Below are positions 33,701 through 48,700 of a DNA stretch of 64,000 nt, piece after piece. Made by a program: the position numbers and the translations under genes. The stretch lies in NCBI RefSeq assembly GCF_030867145.1, contig NC_134414.1, positions 80,156,504 to 80,220,503 of the forward strand, read 5' to 3'. The notes under the pieces are model-generated. The model was given only the letters and a program-made list of their open reading frames with translations, was not told the DNA's origin and did not search any database. The DNA is from Opisthocomus hoazin. Its lineage: Eukaryota > Chordata > Aves > Opisthocomiformes > Opisthocomidae. Positions within the stretch are counted from its first letter, which is position 1. The number at the start of each line of letters is the position of its first letter.

Positions 33701-36700
33701 GCCCCATCCGTGGAAATGTTCAAGGCCAGATTGGACAGGGCTCTGAGCAACCTGGTCACTTGAGGGCGGTTGGACTAGATGACTTTTAAAGGTCCCTTCC
33801 AACCCAAACTATTCTATGATTCTAGGAATCTCAAGTTAGGTGCCTAAATTTAGGTGGTGTACCCGTTATGCCATCTATATATTTGCAGTACACAGATTAC
33901 CATTAAACAGTATCTCAGTACAACATACATGGACAGTAGAAATGCTCTTAAAAAGTGAGATGTCTTCCTGTAATTGTGCTGCTTTTCGGATTGAGGAGTA
34001 AGCTATGTGATGAAGTAGGTATTTCCTGAAGTTTTAGGTTGTCTTTCTAGTCTCTGTGTCATGATCAAGCAGCATTTAATGGGGCCTGCTGGCAATTTAC
34101 CTTTCTGTCTTGGCATTGCTACTACTTCAGTTAGGCTCTGAACTGACTCTTGCAACCTGGTCAGGAACACATCCCAGATTCCAAATTTCCAATGTGCTTT
34201 GGTCTGCGGACACCCCTGAGGTCAGTCTGTGTTTGTGTTTATTTTTCAAGAAAGCAGTGTGTCCTGTGCTTTGGAAACAAAGTTACAAAAGGAGAGCATG
34301 AAGTGCACTTTGCAAGTACAGTATTCTGTGCTTGAAGCTGTGGATTAGCACACTTCTGAAAAGGTGTTTGACCAACTGAGGCACCAGCTGAGCAGTGGCT
34401 TGCCTTCAGGATGATGTTTGCTGTAGGGAATGAAGTTTTGGAATTCCCAGGCTCCGTTCACACCTGGCAACTATCAGGATGCACATTAGTATTCAGAGCC
34501 TTTCCTGGGATCTGTGAGGTGCAGATGAAGTGAATGTTCACACTGCCTGAGGTTGGCATCTACAAAGTCTTCCTACTGTGCTTTTCACACAAGGTGCACC
34601 ATTTTGTGTAAGAAGTTCTTTGAACCGCCATCTGTCACCTTTCTTCCTGGCAGTATCAACTGGACTGTGAACACTCTTGTGGCTTTATTGTAGCTTACTT
34701 TTTGCATAATGTCAAAGGTACTTACTGTTTCTGTGGAGTTATTTTGAGACTTAGGTGCTGTTGGTATAGGTGAGTGCCTCAGTATTTGTCATTAAGCTGT
34801 AGTCTGATAAACTCCTTAAGCTGACCGTGCTGCTGAGGAAAACAGCCCCATCCTGCCCCACACCACAGTTGTTTATTGTCACTTCCCCAGTGTCGCATCT
34901 TTTGTTTAAGACACGTTTGTGTCATTACGTGCTGAACCATCTTGGGGAACTGATGCCACTGAAAAACAATTTGGCAAAGTAGCTGTTCTTTTTCAGTCAC
35001 TTCGGTTTCCTCCCAGATTTGACTATGCAGTTGCAGGGACAGGAAGGATGGGGAAGTGGGGAAGTGCCACTACCTATCAGGAAGTAGAAGAGGCCGGGGG
35101 TGCTCATGGTTTATGCCAGTGAAAGTTCTTTAAGGTGCTGTGGCTTCACATGCGCTCTGCCACCTGTCCTTTCACAGCTAGCTCGCATACATGGCTTTCA
35201 GACGTGAGCTGACAGTGTAGTGCTAATGAGGCTGGTTTGTATCTGTGCTTGCTTGTAACCTAGTTGCACATCCCTGTTTTGGAGTGATAACTCTGAACAA
35301 AGTTAGGTGGGGGCTGAGGTGAAGCTGACTGCCAGCAAAACTCTCTCTGATGTTCATTCAGTGGGAGAGATGTAAATGGTGTACACAAACAAAACTAATT
35401 AGTGTGTTTTCTCTTGACTCTTGTTTCTTGTGCAGGACAATGAAGACTACCCGCTGATCAGAACAGGACCCTATTGGAAGAAGTTCAAGGCCAATTTCTG
35501 TGAATTTATTGCAGTGCTTGTCCAGCAGTGCCAGTGCAGCATCCTGTATGATAGCTATTTGATGGATACTATCATCTCGCTGCTTACAGGCTTAGCAGAC
35601 TCCATGGTCAGAGCATTTAGACACACAAGCACTTTGGCAGGTAAAATAACTCACAGAGTTGCTGTAGACCCTGAGATTTTTTGACCTGTGTACAAACAAA
35701 ACTGCTCAGAATTGAAAAGCTCAGTTTACTGGAGCAGCTGTTCTCTTACGCATTTACAGTGCCTTCCTCCTAATGTATGTTACTGTAATATAAATAATTT
35801 GTTCCCATGTGTATCTGAATGGAATTTGGATATTTTAGATATGATCGATCTAGACCATTTTTTCTTTCTAAAGAAAATTTCTGTAATGTCTGACATGACT
35901 AACTTTAGAATTATGCCATGTTCCGATTCTTTTTTTTCAGTAACAGATTTTTCACAGTCCGTTTTCTGTTTTGTTGTTTTCTTCCCTCCACTAATTAATG
36001 TGGTGAGGTTGCATGAATTGCTTCACCTATAAAAGCTCCCTTTGGAGAGCTGCAGTTCTTGTGGTACCTGTACTAAAAAGAACTCTGCTAGTTACACATT
36101 TTTGTTCCATACAGCATGGTAATACTAAAGCTACTACTTTTTTTTTTTTTTCCTAAAGCCAGTAAATACCCTCTCTGCCGTACAACGAACACTTAAACTG
36201 TAATGTGTTCTAAAGAACACTGTTTGCATGGAAGGCTCAAAAAACCTGCTTGAAATCTTTGCAAAGCATCCAGTGATCTTAGAGGAAAATGAATTTTTGT
36301 CAGTTCAAGTAAAATATTGAGATTCCCAGCCTTTTGTGGGTCAGCTTCACCACTGTAATTTTTCCTTTTGTTACTGCACATCACCTGTTCCACAACTCTA
36401 GATTCTTTTGCAGAAAAATCAGGATTACATAAGCTAAGAAGAGAGTTGTCCAGTAAATTACTTCTCCGACTAGAACTCTGTCCAAAAGTTGTAAATCACC
36501 AGTAATATCACTAAATTTTCTTTTTTTGATTGTTGTCTGCCTTTAAAATAAACACTGTATTTTAAAACAAATTACTGTAATCTAGTAATGTTCATATTTT
36601 GGATAATAAACTGGATTTGCCTAACCATATCCTTTTTGTGGTAAAGTGGTGAATACATTTGTGCTACATATCTCTGAGCTAAGCTAAATATGTTTGGTTT

Positions 36701-39700
36701 GTTTCCTATTCAGCAATGAAACTTCTGACAGCAGTTGTAAGCGTACATCTGAACCTTGATGTCAGCAAGCACAATGCTCAAAGATTATATGAGGTGGAGA
36801 AGAGGAGGAGTGGCAAGAAGACTGATTACAGACTTGACCAGCTAGAGAGAAAAAGGAAAGAGGTTAGGCAGGTGTCTTGTATGGGAGATGCATGAAGATG
36901 TGACAAGAGGGATTGCTGGCAGCTTGCTTTGGGGTTACTGCAGTTCTTTGAGGTTTATATGTTTGTCTAATACATGGTGCAAAGCAGTTGTGACTGGCTA
37001 GATGAAGTGATGTAAAATGACTAAGGTAATAACTGCCCTATGTACTGTTAACTGGTGATGTCTGTCCTACTAATTGCTTCTCTAAATTGGCACCATTAGC
37101 CCTTGATCTCTACACAAATATGGATTTACACACACATAATTGCATTAGTAGCTCTGGTGTTGTGGGAATGCAATTTTGCATATATTAATACAAATTATAA
37201 GCCAAAATGTTAGTGCTTGAACTGAATTTCAGTGAATGGAAAAGGGCAAAAGATAGCTGCCATCTCTGTATAAGTAATGCACTGTAAAAATGTTTGTAAC
37301 TTCATGCATGACTTGTACCTTTCTCCTGTTCAGTTTCTGTCATGTCTTCCCTGCTCAGCCAAACAGCTGCTTATCAACTCCTGGAGACAGGCTTGTAACT
37401 GTAAAAACTAATCCTGGCTTGAGGGTGGAGGTGACTTGATGAGTGAACATCAGGCATACTTCCTTCTCTCCTGACCTCAGAATCAGTTACCTCTGTTCTG
37501 AGCTTTGGATGCCCATGGATTTCTCTGTTGGAGAAACAACCCCTTTTTCTGTGGGAAGAAATGTTTGGGTGACACAGTGGTTTTTAGTATAAGTGTAGAA
37601 AAACAGAGGAAATGCATGTGTTGGGGGAGAAAAAAACAGCTTGTCACGCTTCCTGATGTTGTTGATGAGAGAATATTTTTATTATGTGACATAGGTTTCC
37701 AGAATTTTAAAACCAGATATTCAGGGCTCAGTTAAATACATGATCATTGCAGAATAGGTGCATTTTGAAAATGCCCTTGTCAGCCTTTCAGCATAAAAAG
37801 AGAATTTGAACCTATATGTGATAATTGCTTTGTAGTTGTGTTGTATCTTTCTGTGTATTGATAGCTCAAGACTCACTATATCAAACATACCTTGTTACCC
37901 AGACTAGCAATTGGTATTTGATAAATCTTTCATCAGGATGTAGCTACAAAAAGGCTAATTGCTAGTGTAGATACAGACCGCTGGTTTTATGTTGGTACCA
38001 TGTGTAAACAGTAGTGATTTGCACCACAGTGGTATTGTAAGTGCACTGATGCAAATTTTTCGTGTGTAGTGAGTTGTGGGACCAACATGAACATTCAGTT
38101 CTCTTTGTGTTTCAGTATGAGCAGAAGCTGCTAGAGATACAGAACATGATGAATGCTGTTTTCAAAGGGACGTTTCTAAACCGTTACCGGTAAGAGTAAA
38201 AATAAAGCTGTGATGTGTATCTGCGTTCCCAAGAAACTCTTGCTCAGATTGTCCAGATAGCAGAATCAGATTAAACATCCTAGAGGCACCAATGGTGTCA
38301 AGGAAAATGTAGCAATTAAATTATTTTAAAGAATTTGGGCTTACAAATGAACCTATCTTAAGTAGGTTTCTGAAGTTCTTCCTGCTGACGATAGAGAAGT
38401 GCATATGTGATAGCGAAGATATTCAGAATTACAAAATAATTATTGTAGAAAATATTTGTAGTTAAAAGTGGCCTAATTGTTGATTGAAGACTAATTTAGA
38501 GCATTAATCCAAAGATGTTTTTAATATTTTGGGATACACATGCTTCTGCAATTCTGGAAAATAAAAATATTGCAAATAATACAATTAATATATATTAGAC
38601 ATTAATACTACAATTTTATAATTTCACAGTGATGTGATCCCGGAGATCCGAGCAACTTGCATTGAAGAAATTGGCAGCTGGATTAAAACATACCCAGATG
38701 CTTTTTTAAATGATAGCTACTTAAAATACATTGGGTGGATGCTGTATGATAAGGTAAAGTATTTTTTCTTACTGGGGACAATAGATGGGATTTTAAATTT
38801 TTTTTTTCCTAAAGAATCCTAATGTTTAATTTCCTGAGAGTAGATATTTAAGACTGTAGTGGTACAAAAGAGAACTTACTTTATTCCTCATTTCAGGTTT
38901 TATTTCGTGCTACCATGGCTTTAAAAATAACAGAATATTTTTTCCTGTTCTGTAGCAGTGTGTATCCCTGTGTGTGCAGTTATTTTTATATGTTACTGAA
39001 CTGGGACCTGTTACTAAATTGTAAAATGGCCTATATCCTTTGAGCACATGCAGTGTTAAACGTTGACTAAAATTCTGCTTTTGGTTTTGATAGCTCCATT
39101 TAAAATTTTGTTTTATTTTACAAAAATGAACAAATAAGTATTACCTGTAGTAAAATACTTTTCATTACTGCAGTTCTCATTTGAAGTTAAATGGACATAG
39201 AAAATACTTACAGAAAGTCCTATGGTTTCCTAAAGGGTTTTGTCCTTCTCCTTACAGTAAATTTATTTTTTCTTTTTGAGTAGAGACACAATTGAAAAAA
39301 GCAAAAACAACCAAAGCAAAAAACATTATTTTGCTCATGCTTTTAAAATCCATGAGAGACTTTAGGGCGACAGGAATATTTATCATGAATGGCTAATTCC
39401 CAAAACTGGCACACTGTACTTCTGTAGGCCACCTTTTAAAGTGTATGTAACTTCTGTATAAATTCTGAAACGTCCTGTTTTGTGTCAGCTTTAGGTGATG
39501 TTTGTGTTCTGTGAATAAAATTGTAGTTTAGCACAAAGCCAGGAGGGGGAGCACAAAGCCTCTTATTTCCCTGTGTTCTGCCATTATTGTAAAGGTAGTA
39601 TTTAGATTTTTAGAACAACAAATAGTATCAAGAGCTGTCATCTTTTCCTGCATAAATTTTGTCTGATAAGAATATCTTTTTTTGTATATGTTCAGTTGGG

Positions 39701-42700
39701 AGAATGCTCAAAAGAAAAAGTGATTTTTGAAGATGATGTCTCTTCATTCCCAGTGCTGTACAGTGAAAATTAACAGCTGGTGTCTCTGATAAATGCACAT
39801 AGCTCATCCAGTGTCATTTATTGGGAACTGGAAATAGTTGTTTTTCTAAAGCTTGTTATCTGAAAGCAATGCAGATGCAAGCAGAGTGAGAGAAAGTGAG
39901 AAGTCTTCCATATTCCACATTTGGCAAAGATCTGGTAGCGTGCCACTACTGGTGGCTGCAGTCCCGGCTGTGCTTTGTGATTTGCAGCCACTGTTAAATT
40001 GCCTGATTCCAAAATGAGAGTGGGACATTTTTGGCAGCAACAAGGGCAGCAGTACTTTTATATACATCTGAATGTTATTTCCCACTACTCCTCCTTAATA
40101 ACCATTTCCATCCCATTGTGTTGGGGGTGAGCAGCAAGAAACTGGTATTTCCCAGAGCCAATTTTCTTTTAGAATATGATGTAGAGATGTTTGCCAAATA
40201 ATTTAGGGCCCAGAGTGGAACAACCACAAAAGTATTCTAATGATGGGGAAAAACCTGGCCAGGATCATCTACAGTGCTGTAAACAGAGATTAATTTTGGT
40301 CATTTGGGAGGCTTTAAAGTGGAGGGGAGGGGGAGTAAATAAAAAAATTAACGTTTTGTCTTCACAGTCTTTTATTTGACTATAATCATTCTTTCTTCCC
40401 CATGAAATACCATTTTGCCGTTACACCCAGACGTGAAACATGATATTTTTATGTGAAAGGATATTTCCTAGGGGGAAGAAGAAATTCAGTGGTATATGCT
40501 CAAAATTCTGTCTGAGGATCTTTCTTTGGCCCAGTAAGAGTTGTGGAACAGTGCTGCAAAGATACATGTTTGAGCAATTCATCTGCTAGAAATAATTTAA
40601 CTTTTCATTTGTGAAGACTAAGTAGCGGTTGATACTAAATCTTACAGCTGTGTGCCATTGAACAGTAGTATCTATAAGCCCAGTCAACTATAAGTGCATT
40701 TGTGAAACCCAGGCACCTACATTATGCTCAAAGGCACTAGTGTTCTTCGAAGGGAATATATAGCCACTGAATCAGCGTCCAGATCCAATCAAGCCAGGGC
40801 TGATCTGAGAAGCGAGTTTTGAAGGGAAGTGCTGTGTAAAAAGTTCAGAGTTAAAGACCAGAAAAATCAAGATAATGAAGAACGAGGGGGAAAGTGGAAG
40901 GCAGAACCAGTGGATAGGAAGGCAGAGACACTGAAAATGTAAGTGCACACATGCACACTTGGCGTCTCCCACCATGTTAGACTAGCGTTGTCTTGAACTC
41001 CAGGGCAAATTGTTGAAGTTTTCTCGTTAGACTGTGAAAAACGCCCAAAGAAATTCTGTTGAAACAGGAACTTGCTGTTGAAATGAACATCTGTGTCCTA
41101 ACCGTGTGATCTTCCTGGCAAGTTCTGGGAAATTGAAAGGGTTTTTAGTTTCGCCCTGTATTCGACATGGCTATAGAAATTGATCTTGATGTTAAGGCAA
41201 TTGAAGAAATATTTATTTCTTCAAATGTTCCAGATAAAATAGTGGTTTTCTGCTTCAAAGGTCATTCCTGTGTGTACGTACTGATGCTTTTTGTGGGAGT
41301 AAGTTTCTTTATTATGTTTTACCTCAGTAGGACAGGTAAGCTGGATTGTGTTCACTGTTAAGGAGTAATTCAGAAGTAGACCTGGTTTTCCCAATTTATA
41401 ATTTGGAGAGTGTTGGGGAGAAAAAAATGACCCAACTGTTACTGCATCAAATCATCCAGGTCCCAGCCTGTATTTGTAAGGCTTATTGAATGGCCCCATC
41501 TCTGTGGTAGTGCTGAGGCTGAAATCTTGTAACTGGATGCATGTAAGCAGAGCTGGAGCCCATGCAGAGCTCTCTGTGTCACTAGAGCTGCCCACCATCT
41601 TACTGATGTTGTCTGCCAGTCCGTTTGCAGGTCAGGGTTGAAATACTCTATGATACAGGTGAAGGACAGCGTGTGTTCAGAGTATCCTGAAACTGTGATT
41701 ACACAGTTCCCCTACACTCTGTCACAGCTTTGAAAGACCAAACAGGCAGATATTTCATTGAGATTAGAATGGTAGCTCTGGTGAGGGGCATAGATGCCTG
41801 GGTGTTTGTGCTTGCCTATGTTACTGTCAACTGGAGCCGAAGGTAAGTAGTGAGATAGATTCTTGATTGTTCAAAATGATTTCACATACTGCTAAAACTA
41901 TGAGAAGTGATGAATCTAGGAAAGGAAAGGTAGCTGAGAAGGAGAAAATGCAGCTGAAAATGTAGGAAGCCAGCAGCACTAGTCCTAGCAGAAATAGTTA
42001 TTTGTTCGTAGGTCTTACAGTTAATTTCCTCAACACTTATACATACAAACATATACATACAGGGTTAGGACTGAGAGCTTTCAGCTGGCAACAGGATACC
42101 TTAGAAGGCAGGTGGTGTAGCTCAATGTATTAAACTTTATATCTGCAGACCTACGCTTGAATGCCACCTGACTGACGAATGCAAATGACGTTACTAGCTG
42201 CGCTCCAAGAGCTGTATAACCATCCAACAAAACATCACAAACTTTTTTTCCTATTCTTTTTACTTTTGCCCAAGAATTAAATGCAGTCCATATTCACAAG
42301 CAAAGCCTTGTGATAAAAAGCTGAGGGCAGCTGAAGCTGGGATTGCAGTACATTGGCTGAGCTTAGTTTGTGCTAGCATGCAGTGATGGGTACCAAGCTG
42401 GGACTGTTTGTGAGTTGTGCTGTAGAGCCCTTGTGGCTGCAGGAAGCAGCAGGTGTGGGTAACAGTCTCTTTTTCAGACAAGGCCTTTAAATTTAAAGTG
42501 CAGTATAGAATATGTACTGCTGGTGTGTTATGGACAGATGAGAGAGAAGTACTCAGTGTTACCTGTTGATCTTTCATTTTATATTTATAGCAAAAAGCTG
42601 TCTCATGAAAAACTGTTGGTCAGAGCCTGCTACTGGGAATCATCCTTTGCTTTCCATCTCAGCAGGTGAACAAGAACTTGTAGTAATGGATATCTTGTGT

Positions 42701-45700
42701 GTAGGTGGTCTCCTTTCTTGGGTTTCCTTGATTATTCTTACTGCTATTGTTAGCAAGAGGAATTGAGGAAGAAATATGAAGAGACTGATTCAAAGCCTGC
42801 AGTTCTGCAGTTCATTTAAGTGTCTCTGCTGATATCCTTGGCAATATAAGTTTACAGAACACAGTGTTTTTTCTGTGTTAGATCCTCAGGTTAATTTCTT
42901 AGTGATGTTAAAAGCTTTGTCATTTGAAACGTTTAGCAATAAGCATGAGATAATTTAAAAGGTGGATAAGGAAAAGTCCTTTTTTTGAGGCATCTGTGAA
43001 GCAGCAGTACTAACAGCATGAAACAACATCTTGCAGGGATAAATACATTTTGCCTAAGTTAACTAATTGGACCAAATGCAAAGCGACCTTTCTCTTCTTA
43101 GAATGCTTAAAATACAGTGTTCTGGTGTAAAAGAGAAATAGGAAGAAGGCGTAACATTTGACTGTGTATCTGTGAGAACCCACAATGATAAACTAGTGCA
43201 TTTCTGAGATGTACATCTTCCTCTGGGAATTTTCACTGGACCAGAATTTCTTGGAGTCCTTGTCAGTGTTTAGCGATTGTTAAAGTCAAATGTTGAAAGG
43301 AAGCAAACAGTTTGATGTATGAAGAGTGCTGATTGTGTTAAGTGGGTCATCCATACTCTTGTCTTTGTATGTCTTTAACAGGTGAATAGCACAATTCCTA
43401 CATCTTTTGCATTCTGTTACTTTTTTTAACTTTAAGGTCTGTGAGAGTTTCTTTGTCTCTTAGGGAGCCTAATGCAGCTTTGATGTCACCTTTGAGTCAC
43501 TGGAGACTTCTCTGTGTGTGCGTGTGAGAGAGAGAAGCAGACGTGCATGTGTGCACACAGACAAAATGATACTGATATCATGAATAAAGAAAACGAGTCA
43601 GTATTTGGGTAGTGTGCTGTAGGCACCCACAAAGAACTCTTACTTACGTAATATAAATGCCACTAGTGAATAACGTCAGAGATACATGTTTTTTGCTGTT
43701 AGATTATTTCTTTTTGTCTTGTAGCAAGCTGAAGTGCGGTTGAAGTGTCTTCTGGGACTGCAGGGAATTTATAGCAGAAAGGAACTTGTTTCCAGGATGG
43801 ATCTCTTTACTAGCAGATTCAAGGTAAATAGATTACTGTTTGCTATTTTTAAAGTCTGGGTTGGGTGTATACACAGGGTCTGATGTTTTGATCAGGACTG
43901 ATTTCCCCACTTTCTTGATTGACCTGAGCTTAGAGTACTGCCTGCTTGCCTGAGTGGATGGAGGAGTTTTGGAGAGATGTTGCCTTCTGTTTCTATGGAG
44001 TTTTCTGTTTCACTGTAGTTCATGCACTAAATGGTGTTAGCATGCACTGTGGTCAGTTATCTCCACCATTCATCTAGAATAGGCCAGATTTTTTTTTACA
44101 GGATCTTTGGCACATGACAAAGAATTTCTTACTCTGAAGGTCTGTTTTTTTGCTGTCCCTGACAATAGGTTAACCTTGTAGATACTGGATTGCCTGACCA
44201 TGTGTCACACTGATGTGGGAGTGGCTCTCTGTTGATCCACCATGTCAGTATGAATCTTCAAGAAGGATCCCTTATCTCTTTTCTGAACAAGTCATTCAAA
44301 CTGTAATTTTGAGAGCTTGTTCCTTGACCACACTGACCCTGTACACTGCCTTTATCATATTCCAACCTCCTGACTCATTTAAGAAGTAAGCCCTTTACTT
44401 TTTTAATCCTGCCATTGGTAATGATTTCATCAGCTACCCTTGTCCCAATGAAGCTGGACCTTTTTGGTGTTTGAATAAGAAAGCTCAAAGTGCTCGGTCC
44501 CTCTGGATCAGTACATAGTCAATGCCTTTCTGTGGTGGTAATTCATGTTCTTTTTGCAAAGGGCTTACCTGTATGTCAAAGCAGTTAGTAAAAAATACCT
44601 ATAGCACATCTTCAAAGAACAAGAAATAGATAAATATTGGTATCTTAAGAATAAATTACTCAGATTGAAACTTGGTTGTCTAAGATTAACCCCTGTTTTA
44701 AACAGTTTTGTGGTAGTCCTTTATCTTTCTGGTTAAAGGAAGGTCGCTGTAAGCTGTGTGAGCAACTGCGGGATTGGTATTCACAGACTGCTCCCGTCTG
44801 TCAGCACTGTGATCTTCCTCTGTGTGGAGGATGTTACATAAATGGATTGTTGCAGACTCCATCCCAGCAATCAAAAAACCCCAACCCAAACACAACACCT
44901 TCTTCCCCTGCAAACAAAAGAAACTCAGACAGCTTCACAGAAAATACAGACTGATCTGGAATCTTTCAAAGTTTAAATCATGATTTCTCAGTGATGGGAA
45001 ATGTAATTATATAATCATCAATCCACTTCCCACAAGTGGGAGTTCCACGTGCTCCCATTGTTACCCGTGAGTGTTCAAACTCATGGACTTCCACACCTTG
45101 CAGCTGGATTGTGAGAAAAAGGAAAGCGCAAAGTAAAATGAATCTAGAGATTTAGAAATGGCATGTTAAGTGAGAAAGCTGTTAGTCCCAAAGCAAGCCA
45201 ATGCAAAGGTTCAATACACCTTAAAAATGTAGGCTGTACTGACGAGTGCGAGTTCCTGGGTACACAGGAGAGGAAAATTTCTGCTGTTTCTGAGATGTTT
45301 GCGTGTGTGCCAAGTTACAATAGTGTGAATTCTGGAGGTCAGGAATATTGCTGCTATTCCATGAAGTACTTCTGTGACTCAAGTCCTAATTGTCTTTCCA
45401 GCAAGGCACTGGCTTCTGTAATGTGTAGGTACATGCACTTTATTGTTGATGGGAGAAACTGATCATATAGTGCTTGTAATTTGAGGCTTACCTTCATTTA
45501 ACATACTGAAGTGCCAGTAGTAACATCTTAGAAACAAGTTGTCAGTCACTTTTAATTTGTAGACTGTAGTTGATTTCTTGTGAACGCATACATTACATCT
45601 ATTAAAAATATCATATTACTGCATGATTAATTCAGTTAAAAAATTAACATGCTGTTAATTTTCAGGGGCTGGGGAACTACTTGGTAGTAATCAAGTTGTC

Positions 45701-48700
45701 TTATGTCTCTTAGGAAATAGCTGCTGAAATAAAAATAAATCTCTGCTCTACTAGTGTAGATGATCTAGCTGTAGCAAAAATATGTGTTTATTGAGAACAA
45801 ACCATGTTACATCTTTCTGTTGTCATTTTACATCCATTAGGATCGAATTGTGTCCATGCCTCTGGACAAGGACCATGAAGTAGCAGTTCAAGCCATGAAA
45901 CTCTTGATGCTTATGTCACAGTAAATAATTTCTTTTTTAATTTACTCTATTGTTTTAATGGCAACAAGATCCAGATACAATCCAGGTGAATCTCCCTGTA
46001 ATCAGTTACATGCTAGGGAACAATTGCTCCTAGCAGGATGTGAGTTACAGTTAAAGGTGCTCAAGACATGGTATTTTCTTTCTGTGGGAAGTACCAGTGT
46101 TAAGAAAACCCTTGTGCTGAGATTCAGTATGAAAACCATATTTTTCTATCTTTATACTTCCCTCTGAAAGGAAATTCCACATTTTCATTTTGGCTGTTCT
46201 TAGACAGAGCATCTGCCTGTCTAGGGAGAAGTCCCCACTGAAGAATCTTCTGTCCTAGGGCTGCCAGGCCTTGACCAGCAGCTCAGGGAACTCTGCCATC
46301 TTCCCTGTCTTCCCACCTGATGCAGGAAGCCTTGAGCTTTGAGATTGTTGCTGGAATTTTGAATTCCAGATTCTTGGCTCTGTGGCGGAGTACCTGGGAG
46401 CTATTCAGCTCATGACAGACTGACTGACAGGAAATGAGCAAGTGTAGATATCTTGTTTTTGCTGAAGTGGAAAGCTAACAGAAGAGTTGGCTTTTTTTTG
46501 GAGATTACCTGACAGCCATAGAGAATAGGCAAGCTGGAAGTGTGGGGAAAAGCTAGACTAATGTTATGGAAGTATATGAATCCTATTTTGATACATCCTT
46601 GAGCACATGTTTATTTTAGAAATGGCTTTATTTGCAGAATATGTGAAGAATAAATTCTCTGTCCCTCTTTTTCAATGCAAAATGAGAATAAAGAACTCCC
46701 TGCATTTTGTTGTGAATACAGTGGAGAAGTTAGGACTCAATAACTGTCTCTTCTGTCTCAAGGTATAACTTGAATTCTGCTAATGCAGATGCTTACTTCC
46801 ATGTATGTTGTCCAATAGCCTTGTGGGGTTTGTTTTTCTGTTTAAGTCAGAAGTATTAGTCATTGCTAGATGAGGCTGTAGGTCTTAATGCACCAAATAA
46901 TATGGCGTTTTAGGTATTTACATTAAATTTCAAGTATGTTTGTATATAGAAGTGCTGCTTTATAGGCTGGACTCACTCCTATCTCACTTCACACTCTATT
47001 GATTTGAGTGGCATTACTCTAGGCCTACTTCAACATACACATGAGAACAGCGTGTGATGCTGTGAACATAGCATGCTTTCCTGAAGGGGAGTACCATTGT
47101 TTGGGCCTCAGTAGTAGTAGCTAGGGTTATATTGCTTCTGTGTTTACACCGTGCATTTCTACATCTCTTGATTCTCCATGGTGTGTAGCTATTGGAACAA
47201 AGCACAATGCTATGTCTGTGTGTGTAAAGTGCGCCAGTGCTAGGAGGAGCAGCACACCATTGTTGAAGTACAAAGATGCTGTACACCCGTTATGGCTGCC
47301 CTTGTTCTGTATCTGAACAAGGGCTATGTTGGCACTGCAGCTGTTTATCAACTCCAGCTTTATTTTAAGGCATCAAGTTCTCATTAATGCAGGCTGCAGC
47401 TATGAAAGTTTGATCAATGTTTCTTTTTCCCTGAAGCAATTTTTTTTTCGTAATTTTTCATAACTATGGTTTCCAATGTGAATAAACGTCTTCTAAAGTT
47501 TTCTGAATGACATTTTTCCATCATAAAATGTAGTTTTCATAAGCAAAATTAATAAATTTTGAAATTGTTTTTAATTAGGCTCTGTGGAGTCCTAGCAAAT
47601 ACTTGCTTCTATCTGTTGTGTAGCCATCATCCTTTCTGCCCCCTTCCCACCCTGGCTACACTGAGACCTCTTAATAAGAGCCAGCATCAAGATGCCTTTC
47701 CAGCAGGCGAAAAGCTTATGCCTCAGTGCCTACGGTAGTGTCGGAAAGGACTTGCTGCTGGCATTGTAGAAGCAAAGATATTTCAGGAGTAGCGTGTCTC
47801 AAATAGGCTCATTTCATAGCTCAAAACCAGTATCTGGATGTTGAGCAGTAATGCTGCTTGATATGTGCAGTAAAGTGTGAAATGGGGCTGGGGACAGCAA
47901 CTCCCCTGCCTTTAAAGAGTAATAAATGACAGCTTGTATAAATGGCTCTTCTACTTGTATGATTCATGTAATCAAGTGTTTTGCTGCTGTTGTGATGCTG
48001 TATTGGCTTCTCTGTGGATGGCTCATTTTTGTTATCTGCAAACTTGGCAACTGAATTCTAGTTGCCCAACTTACATTTCTAATGAGGCCTGAAAGACCTT
48101 TCAGGTCAGATGTCTATTTTTAAAGCTACTAGCAAGAACCTCTGTCTCATGAACTCTCTATTTGATTTGGAATCATGAATTATTTTAAACAAATAATATA
48201 ACCGTAACTGGTCAGGTACTGACCTCTAGAACATGTCTCTAATCTTGGAATAAATCTTTTGTTGTTCCGTGGCATGCGCTGGCAAGAAGCAAGGCCAGGA
48301 GTAACTTTTTTCCTCCAGTTAATCCATTGAGTGATCTGTGACTTTCTTGGGGAAAATTTACTGTATCAGTAGCTTTCTTTTACTGGCTGCCATAACTATC
48401 TTTTGGGTGAGTATGGTAGCAAGACCTCGTTGTCAATTATTTTTGTGATGTTTTACACTTGCAGTGGAGCTGTGCTCCATGTATGTTAGTACATATGTTA
48501 GTATATATGTACATAGTACAAATGAGTATGTTAGCTTTGACCATCTCTTGACCATCACTGCATTCCAGTCCTGTGAAATATACATTGACCACTCTGCATA
48601 CTACCAGCCCATAAAACTGCTATGCTGGCCTTCACATTCTCTCTCTCTTGCTAGCTAGAGAGGCAGTGAAAACGCTGATCGTTTCAATTCACTTAGTTGG

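Noticed and set aside
41167-41361. Small frame with a hydrophobic segment in STAG intron 10
   Set aside because: Sixty-four codons, no family match, no splice support; a hydrophobic stretch arises readily from T-rich DNA.
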